Source: Gavia stellata
Taxonomy: Eukaryota > Chordata > Aves > Gaviiformes > Gaviidae
Assembly: GCF_030936135.1 (NCBI RefSeq)
Contig: NC_082606.1
Span: 4,907,255 to 4,971,254, forward strand
Direction: 5' to 3'
Length of the DNA: 64,000 nt
A program made the translations under genes and the position numbers. Below the pieces are notes generated by a model. The model saw only the letters and a program-made list of their open reading frames with translations, did no database searches and had not been told where the DNA came from. This document shows, one piece after another, positions 40,601 through 52,600 of this stretch (position 1 is the stretch's first letter; each line of letters starts with the position of its first letter).

Positions 40601-43600
40601 AATCCAGTCACTTTAGATCACTGATCCGGTAGTTTCCTTTCTTGTAAATTGTTGGGTGTTTTCTGGATCAGCAAGCTGAACCAATTTGTGTGATTTTTTA
40701 TTTTTTTTTTAATAATAATTAAGTCCAGTGAAAGGAACGTCAAGATAAAATGCATAGGCTGAGTAGACCCATCCCTTTCAGGGACAGCCTGCAGTTAAAC
40801 TGCGTTATGTTTAATTTGAAACTGCATCTAGAGTATCTCATTTTTGAGGACAGATCACAATGATGACTTTATCATCAACTGAAGTGTTTAAGTAGGGATT
40901 TCTGCTGGGGAAAGTGCAAAGAGCCTGAATGATTGATGATTGTTTCTTTTTTTTAAACAAGTACTCCAAAGGTTTGGAGACTCTAAGGCTCTGATTCCAT
41001 GTTGATGACTAAGATCTGTGTCTTGTGGGTTTTTTCTTAAAAAAGTGAATGCACATTTGATGATGTGCTTTATACTGGAGCATAGAAATTGTTTTGTTTT
41101 GCTAGTGCTTGAGTACAGATGCTGTCACTAATGTTTTAAATGGGGAAGTAGTCTGTCTTCAGTCCAGAAACAAAATCGCTCACTGTAGTCCTGCCTGTTT
41201 CGTCCTGTCATCCTTTCCCCCCCTGCCCCAGTTTAGAGATTTTAACTGGAACGTAGGTAAAGCTAAGGTACTGCTTTATGGATCAGGCTTGACACGTTCT
41301 TAAGAATATTCAAGGTAGTGAAAAATATTTTAAAGTATTTTTCGAAGTGGGCTGTGGGAAAGCTAATGTTACAAAAATAATTTTGTAGGATTTGTCATGG
41401 AGCTGCCTTACTACCATGGAAGTCAAATAAATTATTTATTCTTTATAGGATATGGGATTTTTTTTTTCTTGGAATTGATTGAATGTTAATGTAGTTTTTA
41501 TAATTTCAGTTCTTAGTTATGCTATTCCTTAAGTCTTAAGGAATTTGCATGAATAAAAAAATGGTATGTTGTGTTTATAAGATAGTTGTGTTTTGAAATA
41601 AGTTTAAAAACAAGATTTTTTTTTTTGTGGTGATTATATTAGCAACCACATTACATTGTTGTGCTTTATCTGCTCTGTAGTCCATATCTCTAACCCATCA
41701 GCTGGCTGGTGTAAGCAGGGGATCATGTACAATGAGCAACCTCAGGAAGTCAGAGAAGATTCAGCCAAACTGATTAGCATGTCTGTCAGAGGAAATGCAT
41801 TTATTAGAAATTCAGCTCTTGAGTAAGGTATTTACCTGGGCTATACTATGAAGCGATACATATAAATCATACAGGTAGAAGATGAAATAAGTTTTAAGTA
41901 TGAAAGCAGAACGTTAGTATTCCAGCCAGGTTTTGGGTGCCTATAAGTTTTTGGTGTGGGTTGTGTGGTGGTTTTTTTTTAGGGTTGTGTGTGATTTTTT
42001 TTGTTGTTTTTTAGTTGAAACCTATTGTATTGTATTTCCCCTTTATTAGACAGTGAATATGATCAAAAGTTAGTTTTATCTAACTTATCTTAGCTGAATT
42101 TTGTTCAGTTTATACAGCCAAGGTCAAAAAGAATTTGGAATTTAGTTTGGCCGATAAGGCACTGAAGAAGTTTCTATCAGCACTGTTCATAAAATAAGTC
42201 AAGGCAGTGTAATTTGTACCTGTATCTGAAAGAAGACACAATATACTTCTGTTTCAGATACCATTTTTCAAGGGTTTGAGAGATCTGTAGCGTCAATGAT
42301 CTTTTGTATTGGTATTCTTTATCACAAAATGTTCTGTCTTTCTACTTCTGATCTTCAGTATGGGCTAAATAAAATAACCATCTGCTGAGTAATTGGAGGG
42401 CACAGCTTGCTTAAAGGTGGTCTTGCTGCTAGTCCCAAGTAATTGTCAGAACAAAGACTCAAAGGCTCACCAGTGATAAAATGGGGTATTATGATTTCCC
42501 AGGGTTTTTCCCTTCCTGCAGAGAATAATTTAAGTCAGAAGCCTGTCCAGCGTGTTACTTTATAATAAAACTGTTGAATCAAGTCTGAGAGTGTTCTCAA
42601 AATCTTTTAATCTAGTTCAGTACTTTGTGAATGATACAGAGAAGAGCCTGAAAATTATATTTGAGCTTGTTTTTAAACTTGCCTGTTCAGAGGGTTTGTA
42701 GAAGGCTGTAAACCACTTTACACTTCCCTATAATGCTTTTGCTACGCATAGTGTATTCCATACTCTGCATTTCCTATTCCCTCTGCCTGCTGGAGGAGGG
42801 GTGAGGGAGAAAGCAAGCTATCCAGGGTATTGGAAACACTGAGGTAACATATATACTACAGGTTATACAGTAAGTGTTGGACAGTGTGGTATGTTGGAGA
42901 CCTGGCTAGCTCTGTTGGATCAGCTTAGATCCTCTGGACTTGATTAGCTCTGGCTCAGGGCTAGTGCCAGTTCTTGGCTGGCTCCTCTGGAGCCATTCAG
43001 AGCCTGCATGAGCTTGCTGGCGTCTGTGCAGTGCTGGGCCTGAGCTGCATGTCTGCATGGCCCTGTGCCTGATCTGTAGATTTGCTGAAGTGCACAAGAG
43101 AGTTTGGCTGAATGAGTTTAGGTATAGCTGCGTTCAGTTTAACCAGAGCTAATAAGTCCTCGCTGATCCAGGAGGTCTCTGATGTGTCTGCAATGCCCGT
43201 GCGAATGTTCTTGGCTCTGGGAATGCCCAGGCTGGATTTCCACAGAGCTGGCTCAAGTCTGTAAAGCTCGTTGACTTGCAGCAGCATTGTCACTTTTAGG
43301 ATGAATAACTCTTTGGGATGAAGCACACCCTGAAAGCTGTGTCACAGTATTTTTGTGATGCTGTTCCTGACTTAGGAGTTCTGATAGAACTGAGCTTGTT
43401 TTACAGGGGGTTTTTGTGGATTAATATAATTAATCCACCTTAATTTTTATGGCTTTATAGCTGCTTAAGCTAGATGAATCAATATGGACTAATTGAGATT
43501 GTAAATCACTCATGAAATAATGTTTCATGAGCATCACACGAGTCCTGTTATCAGAAGTATGTGGCTGCAGTGAGAGCTCACTGAGGAAAACACTTTGCAA

Positions 43601-46600
43601 TTTTTAAAGTTCATTTGAACAGAGTGTTTTATGAAGTTATGTTGCAATTTTAAATAAAACCCTAACTACATTACTAGCGGGCTTAGTAGTATATTACTTT
43701 ATATAGCCACTATTCTTTTACTTACTGAAAGTTTTGCCTATTTTTCTTTTTCTCTCTCTTTCTCTCTCTCTCTCCTTTTTTTTTTTTTAAATAGATTTGA
43801 GTATCCTAAGTCAAAATGCTTCAGCAGAGAGAGCTAGAAATATTCTAGCTGTGGAGACTTCTCCTACAGACCTGGTGGGGGAACAAGCAGCTTCCCAACC
43901 TGCACCAGTCCAACCAAGTGCCATCAATTTCTCACTTAAACAATGGAGTACCGAAATCAAGTAAGTTGGGGATGTGGGAGAAAGATTTATGAGGTTGATA
44001 GTTGCTGGCAGAGACTATTTCATACTGAAAGATGTGTGTATGTGATAGGCGGGGCTTTTTGGAAGAACTGGAGGTGATGGGGTGGATCAGTACATTGGAC
44101 TGTATCTCTTCAAGTAAACTGTTTCTTTATTATACTTACTTGTTTGGAGGGCATAGCTGAACATTATTGTGTCGCATTACTCATACCTGAGAGGGAGAAT
44201 CAGGTCCTGTAAAGCACTTCTAGTGATGGCTTTGCTCTCTGAACCCAAGCAGGGAGCCGGGAGTTGTATTCTCAAGCTCATACTGCTTTTTATCCTTCAT
44301 TGCGTAATGGAGCTGCTAATTGCTACTACTGTAGTAGTCATAGTATTTAGTGCTTATGAAGTATTTTTAGTGATGAAAATCAAAACAATATAAATCATTC
44401 TTCTTCGTTTTCTTCTTAAAAAAATAAAAGCACTTGGCACAAATTTGAAATCTAAGTTTGAATTACTGAGCAAAAATGTGGCAGCCCCCTTCTGAACAAC
44501 AGCAAAACCACATCTCATCCTTTCACTCTTAATGAGTTTACTCTTTAGCATCAATTGCTTTAAGGAAAGCAGTCCTACTGGTTTTCGGCTCTCCTGTTAA
44601 CGATTTCTTTCTAAATGTTCTTACACTTTGCTCACATAGATGGATCTTCTGCTTCTACTCAAAGGATATTACAGTGCTATTACAGAGCAGTTGACAAAGC
44701 AGAGCTATAGCTTTGGTTAACTAGACCACATCCCTCTTGAGCTGCGAGTAAAATGTTGTTGTTCGGTTTCATCAGCAGTGCTGAGTTAAACAGATTCCTT
44801 TTAAAGGTTTCCTGTTAAACACAGAGATCTGAGAGGTTACAAAATGTTGTTGGTTTGGGGTTTTTTTGATTTTTTTTTTTTTTTAAGACTACTGTGTAGA
44901 CCATCATTTAAGTTCTAGAAAAGATGGCTTGTGGCTGGATTAAGAAATATCTAAATCCTGTTACTACGTGTCCTGTTTAAACTGGTAGTCTTGTATGGTT
45001 TCTTGGGTTTGCATAGCTGCTGTGCTTTGGTAGAAATTAAATTTGGTCATAATAGAAGGAAAATAACATGAAACAATTTTTGTTAGGTTAATTCCTGTAT
45101 ACTTGAAATGAGTGTTTCTGGCTTTTTAAAACGTTTTTCTTGATTTTTGTGGGTTTTTTTTGTCTGAATTGCAGATGATACGCTTTGAGGAAGTCTAGCT
45201 AGAAGGGCAGTGTCAGGGTAAGCTGCTCAGTGTTGCCTCGTTGGTGTGTGTTAATGTTTCTTTCTAACTGAGCAGAAAGGCAACAGTGGAGTTGTGGGTT
45301 GGGAAGCCCTTTTAGTTGGAGGGAAATACTTCTGGTGGCAGTGGCCAAGCAGATATTGTAGCACAGTATGCAAGAGTTGGCCTTTCTCTGTATAGCTGTG
45401 ATCTTAATGGCTTAGAGTCCTTGCACATCTCTGTAAGAAAATTTCACACTGTGAAGCTCTTTCGGGCTGAATGCTGCCTTCCCCCATTCCACTCTTTTTG
45501 GAGATACTCAGCTGCAGTGGTTCGTCTGTCTGAAAATATTCCTAGGAAAATAACATTTACTGTACGCACTAACAGATTTTTTTTTTAATTCTCTGCGGGT
45601 TTTTTTATATGGAGTGCTCTAGTGCCCCTGTGTGCTCTAAATGTTAAAGCAGGCTTTCACCCCTGCAAGCTGATACCAGTGGGAAATGGTGTCTTTGGAT
45701 TGCTTGTTATGCTCAAACGTCCTCTTCCGAGCTTTTGAGAAGTCATTTTGCAGAGGATTTACTGAGCCAGCAGCTAAAATCTGAAGTGTGTGTGATATGG
45801 ACAGTTGTGTGCTACCTCTGCTGTGTATTCTAGCATTGGGATCAGAGTCTGACAACCTTGTCAGGAGCTATTTAGCTGTGTGGTCATACGCTAGAACCTC
45901 TGACAAAAGTCATCACATTAGCATAGGCCTTGCAGTGACATGTCTTAAAAGCTATGGACTAGTGATACCCTTGCTTGTTTTGAGCTAGCAGGTCATGAGC
46001 ACTGAAGTTCTTCCATCTAGTAAGATAAATTTGCTCCAAGGCTTGAGTCTGTTGCAGTTTTCACAAGAAAGGTGAATTTTCTTCAACATAGTTTTGGTGA
46101 GGGACAAGTAGATTTTCCTTCTAGTGGCTATCCTCAGCTGCTCCAGAGATGGGTAGGGCACATATAATCTTAACTGGGACTTACTTTGGATAAGTATTAA
46201 AGATGATCATTATTACACGCTTCCACTCCCCGTACCTTTTGCTCATTCAATTCTGCAATGAATGACGCCCAATTAATAAGCAAAACTATTCAGTAATGGT
46301 GCAAGGGTCCCTCAGATGACAGCCTTTTTCACTACACAGCTTTGGTTTATGCTCAGACCATTTTAAGCAGAACTCCTGTGAAAAAGTACCAAGTGGAGAT
46401 GTAAGTCTTGTATTCGAACACGTGCAATCTCACTTGTCACTTCTTGATTGACAAGTGATCTTCTTTTACTGGGCTGAACAGCATTCTTTGAGTGTGTATC
46501 ACAAGAAGGTCTGGTTAGTTGTATTGGACCTCTGTGTGGAATTAGGACAAGATTGTTAATATTTTCATAACAGTGAAAGCTAATTATTAATCTTGGAAAA

Positions 46601-49600
46601 TTAAAATGACGTAGTAGTGTGGCTATAAAAGCTGGTGGCAAAAAAGCCCCGCTAAAACGTTAGAAACTCTATTATAGTAAACATATGCAAACAGCAGTAC
46701 TGTCATGATTGATTGATTTCTTCCCTTCTCCGCAAGCCTGTGCAATTTGGGGCAGGGGTGGAATCTGATTGCCTTCAGAGTATGTGTGCACTATACAATC
46801 TTACTGGATTGTGATTAGTTTTAACCCCAATATTAGAGGATGGATCAAGGTGCTTCTAAAACTTCAGAGATTTTGTCGCTACATTGTTGGGAGCATGTAT
46901 TTGTTAAGAATCTAATAGAATCAAAGACTTACCCTTCCTCCTGAAGACATCTATGCTGTGTTTGACAGAGAAGCTATTGCTATAATAACTGCATTTGCAT
47001 CCTAGGCAGAGTCCCTGCAGTTGCCACTGCAATCTCATCATCCAGATGCATCCTCGAGCCTTGTCTAATACCTTAAGGCACAGATGGGGAGTTTCAACAC
47101 TTTTTTCTGTGGATTTATAATGAGCAGAAAAGTTGTAAATGAGTATAAGATGTATAATGAATTTTACTTCAGCCTTCTCTGCCCTCCTTCTGCATGTCGC
47201 ATGTCCTGGGATATAGGCTTTTCATGGTGGGGCATTGTATTTTTGCCAGCGTTTGCATAGTGCTTTGACCAACAGTGTTGTCGTGACCTGAAGGTCTAGG
47301 TAGGGCTGTAATGTAAATATAAATAGTAACGTAAGCCTCTGAGAAGGTAAGAAGTTGTTTGCCCCTTCCTAAGGTGAAGACAGCAACAAATAGTTACAGC
47401 TGCTTTAGGTGCAGGAACTTTAACAGTTGGACTTTATGATCTTAAAGGTCTTTTCCAACCTAAATGATTCCATGATTCTAATAATTGGAAAAAAGTGAAG
47501 AATATGTCTTGGAGTTAAGCTACGTGTATATTTACAGTATCTACAGTTGAAACATGCTTTTCCACTTCTTAAAAATCTGTTTTCGAGTACCAATTGGCAT
47601 GTATATATGTTTAGTCCTGAATTTTTTTCATCTTTATGCTGTCAGTTACTTGCATCTCTTATTTATGTGGAATATAGAGTTGGAAACATACTGAATTATA
47701 GTAAGCTATATAATAATTATAGTAAGTTATATAATAATAAAATAAGGCTTAAACCCAAAATACTTCAAAATACAGAATCATTAGATCGTATGATCAGGTC
47801 TTGCATTGTGTGTCCGATTGTACTTGTCACACTATGCTTAGGAAAATAAATACTGTTTTTTAAATTCAACTGCCTACTTCTAATCTATTAGAAAGCAATG
47901 AAGCAGTGCTACTTTAGTGCTCTTAACAATCCTATGCAAAAGCTTTACAAAATTCAGCATCAGCTCTGATTGTTCATGGGCCTGACAGCAGTTTTTGAAG
48001 AAGCTTTTCTAGAATTCATTTGACTTCTTGTTCCTTGTGATTTTTTTTTTTTCCAAGCTTTAAAAGGTGGTGTTCAGACAGGCTTTAAATACTGAAGTTG
48101 TCCAAAAGCAGAACAGGCGGTTGTGGAGTTGCATGGTAAGAGAGCAGCCACTATTCAGAGAACAGCTGTAGAGATGCCAAGGGACACTTACTAATTTTGG
48201 GTGCCCTACGAAATATGTTAATCATCACCCAATATGATCTGTTTAATTTGAACGGAAGGTCTAAAAAATGAAATGAGGCTTCTTGCCCCCAACAGAAATT
48301 GTGATTCTTTCTGGAAGAAGGTTTAAGTGTGTAGTATAATTAAGTCTTTGTCAAGTTTGCAAATTGCTTGTTGAAGTAGTTTTATTAATAACCTTTAGAT
48401 TATTTTTAAATTGTACTTGATTATTAATCAGTTCAGCAGACTGTAGGAATTTTGTACTGCATAATGATTAGCTTAGAGTTTACTTTGATTAAATGTTAAT
48501 CTCTTGTGAAGCTGAAAGACTGGATTGACTCATCAAATGATCTTGAAGGTGCAATATGGGTTACTTTCTGCTTAAGGTTTGAAGAGTAAGAAGAGAGAAC
48601 GTGGCTGAATGAAAGCATCTTTGTGGGCCTCCATCTTACACAGACTGTGTGGAAAATGCTGAGACACTAAATATATTTCCAGCTTTATACCTAAAATATT
48701 TAACTTATTCATATGGGTTGACGTAGAATCTCTAGTTGAACAAAGACTTCACAATACTGAGCTACATTAATACTTGTGGACATAAGTCTGTACTTAAACG
48801 TTTCAGATTACGTGATGGTTGTGGGGGAAGCTGGATAGGATAATCTCATCCTGCTCGTGAAACATTTTGTTCTTCTGTGGAATTATCTGGCTGGAATTTA
48901 GAGGTTGCCTCTGAAATGTTCTTGCAGATAATTGGCAACATTCCACCTTAGGAAAGGAAAACTGCTAAGGAGTTTGTCATCAGCGATTCAGCTACAGCAG
49001 GTCTATTGGATGATCCCAAGTTTGACATTAATCCAGAAAATGAAACTATAACATACATGCGTTTTGACTGCATGCTGTTCTTTTAATGCTTGGCAGGTAG
49101 CCTAAACTTCTAAGCTACAATAGTTGATCTATAAAGAGATGCTGCTTCTAAACCTTAATTGTGGTTTGTTTTGTTTTTTCCCCACTTCCAAAGCAAGGAT
49201 AAAACACAGGATGACGCAAAAGGCTGTAGTGGTCTCCTAGATACTAATATCCTGTTAAAGCGAAATAATTCTTCTGTTCTTGAAACATAGCACTGTTGAT
49301 AGCAGGTGCTATGTAGTAGGATATGTTTTATTTTCTTTGAGCTTTTATTTGATACTGGTTTTGTCTGTGTTTTAGCTTGTTTTTAGTTTGTGCTGTTTCA
49401 GTTGCAGTGGTTGTCTTAAAAACCCCTTTATAAAACAAATGCAAAATGGAGAAGTCTTGGTCACTTTTCCTGCTGTCTTTTTCACAGAAATTCAATGTCC
49501 TCTTTAAGAAAAGGAAATAACGAAAACCGCAAGAGCATATTTTATACCACCGAAGAGTGGGAATTGCTGGATCCAACCCCAAAAGACTTGGAGGACTCGA

Positions 49601-52600
49601 TGGCCTTGGAAGAAAAGAGAAAACACCTGGCAGAAGGAAGTAAAGGTAGAAGTGGGAGGAAGGGAGGGGAGCGTATGCCTTACCTTCTTTAGTATAGTGT
49701 GCTGTGTTATGTGTATCTCCAGGAAATAAGTGGAAGCTTATCTTTTCTTCACAAACCACGTCCAGAGCTCTGTAAATTCTTTTAAAAAACCCCTACTTCC
49801 TTATGATGTGTTTGGAGTCCCCGCCATTCAGGTACAATAGAATAAGTATGAACCCCTCTTACCTGCTGTTAGAGGTCCCCTGAGTAAGTTACTGTCTCTA
49901 GTTTTGTCACTTGAGTTGCGAAGTTACAGGATGAAGGGAAATGCTGAGGCTTTTGATTACTCCGTTGAGTGTCACCCGTTGAAGCAGAATTGCCTTTAGA
50001 CTCTAAAGTATGTATATACATGTTGGCTTGCTTCTGAAATGGGGAAAAAAGTAGGGATGCATATGCAGTGGTAGCTCATCTGTACATTGTAACCGATTGT
50101 CACACTTGACCAGTGTCTGGAATAACCATGTGAAGACATTTTTACAGCTCCTTAAGAGCGCTTTAGCTGACATCCAAGTGATTTCATCTGTTAGAAAACA
50201 TCCTTCTCTCTAAGGATACTCCCGTGGTTATATAAATTGAGGTGAAACCTTACACTGAATGCCTCTTAAAAGAACAGTATGCTGTGGTGTCAGTGGCATT
50301 TTTGCTCTGATCACTTCTGAGGTGTTAATTATTTGAAGCAAAGTTTACTTTGCCATAGTTAGGGGTACCTTTTATTTTCTGTAATGAATTGTAAAGTTCT
50401 CTTCCTGTCTTACTTCACAAGTATTAATTTATGAGCTAAATCTTTTATGTGGGAGGGGAGAAGACTTTGAGCTATGTACTTTTCCCACCAAACGAAGCGA
50501 CTTGGAAAATGAGGCCTGTTTAACACCATTGTATTGGGCTGTTTAAATGCTGCTTAGAGTCTAATTTTAATGACCATATTTTTAAAAGGAAATCTGAATG
50601 CTTTGAAACACCTTTTTACTAAGTGAACTGAACTAGAAGAAATTGTTTTATGCAGGACTGACTAGTTCAGCTTTTCCCTTCGATTTTGGCCGCATGCCAC
50701 ACAAAACAAGGCGCCCGTTAAAAGACATGATTGGATCAAGCAAAAACCGGAACAGCAGTGACTCTTCTCCAACTGAGTGGTGTTCTGGTAATGGCAACAA
50801 ACTAGTCTCTGAACTGCAGCTGAAGTATCAAAGCCAGCAAGAAGAGTTGGAAAAGCTAAAGAAAGATCTTTTGAGCCAAAAGGTAATTGAGCCTTCAGGC
50901 AAAGTGCACAAAAGCAAACAGATCTGGCAGGTGATTGTGAGTTTACCCTTTATGGCCATTTAACTGCATTAAGAGGTGGTTGGTTGTTATAAAATAATGG
51001 TTCTAAATGAACCTTTGTTTACAAAGAGTCTTGAAACAAGAAGGACCAAGTTTTACATCTGTTGAAGATTAGATCCCTGAACAAAACTTTCATTTGCACA
51101 GTGTTCATTAACTTGGTGTGTATATCTGTCTAATTATCTGAAGCTAGCTTTCTCCATGTCAGCCAGGATCCTGCAGATAATCACAGCTTCTTTCACCATT
51201 AGTATATGTAAGTCATGAGGAACTTCTTTCAAGTCCTTTTTTTGTTTAGTTTGGGTTTTGCTTCTTTTAATTCTGGAGGAGTGGGTGGGAGAATAGGGAC
51301 TGACTTCTCTCTCTCTTTTATTTTTTTATTAACTGCATCATCACAAACAGTTTTGTAAATGATAGGCCTAACCATAAATCTGTGTATGTTGTAGTACTGC
51401 TCTCATACAGTGTTCTTGCTTCTATGCCCTTATAACTCAGATTTATTAAATACTTGGTTTTATCTAAAACAATTCCTCTAAATCAGTGGCGCATTCTAGG
51501 TGTATCTTTATGGTTTTCCAAGTCTTTGTAAAGTTCCAGATACATTATTGAACAAGCAGGTTCTCAGGAATTCCATAAAACCAATTCCTATTTCTGTCCT
51601 TGTATTCTTAATTAGTGTCAGAGAACTATTTAAAAAATAAAAAAAATTCCCAGTTTCATTGTTAAGTATTGTACATGTTTCTAGGGTTGAGCTTACCTTC
51701 CCACAGTTCCACAGTCTTAAACCATTAACCAAACATGGGAAACAGCAAAGGTAATAATCCAGATTAGTGAGATTTGTGAGTGAGCAGTCTGCTGTTCTTG
51801 CTTCCTTAGGGTTTATTGTTGATCTGGAATATCTCCTTGTGTGTAGTTTTTTGGTTTGGGGTTTTTTTTTGTTTGTTTTTGTGTTTTTGATTTGTTGGTT
51901 TGTTGTTTTTTGTTTGTTGTTGGGGTTTGTGTTTGTTTTTTTTTTCCCTTTACAGTTTAGCTTTGAGAGAGCTTCTGGTAGTAGCTAAAGCAAACTCTTA
52001 CAGTATTTCTTTTCTTTTAAATTTCACTTCGACTTACTTGCATGTAACAGCCTTCAGTTCTTGAATGTCATAGTAAGATCTCATTCCAGCAAGGAATCAA
52101 GTAGGGTTTTACTTTCAGGGTAACTGCCTTAAAAATCAGCTTCTCTTTTATCCGTGTGTACCCATGATTCCCCAAGCAAAACATGTACATCTTTCATGCA
52201 AGTGAATAAATGTAATTGTCCAGCATCTCTGCAATCCCATGAGCAAAGATACTTGTCCTTTTTTAGTGTGAGGGGAATAGAAGATGAAAATGGTAGAATT
52301 GTTAGATGGATGTGTTTCCAAAAAAAGTTCTAGTTCAGAGTGTTTGGTGCTGTCCTTTTTGCAAAGACCACGGAAACTCCTTTTTTTCCCTTGTGGCAAG
52401 TCAGTTAATTACATGGCTGATTCTGGGGCACTGTAAGGTGTTAGGGTGCTAGAAATCATGTCACGTAAATCCATCCTTTTTTCCTTAAAACAGCACCATG
52501 AAGTCTGTTATAAGCTGATGATTCAGATGCAAAACCCATTCCAAAGCTTTCTTTTGCTTCATGTTAGTTTTCTAAGTTATAAAACTTAGAAACGTAAAAC

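Larger units (their letters stand above)
43961..49487 (+). other. TBC1D2B: TBC1D2B intron 3
   Basis: 5527 bp. Holds the short CR1 tail at 47424, the 21-bp tandem repeat, and poly-T runs near 44865-44885 and 48040-48052. No exon recognised. Confidence 0.85.

Noticed and set aside
49328..49759. 143-codon minus-strand frame over exon 4
   Set aside because: Antisense to a firmly identified TBC1D2B exon.
51767..51988. Phe/Val/Leu-rich frame resembling a transmembrane protein
   Set aside because: It is the translation of the GT-rich low-complexity tract in intron 5.
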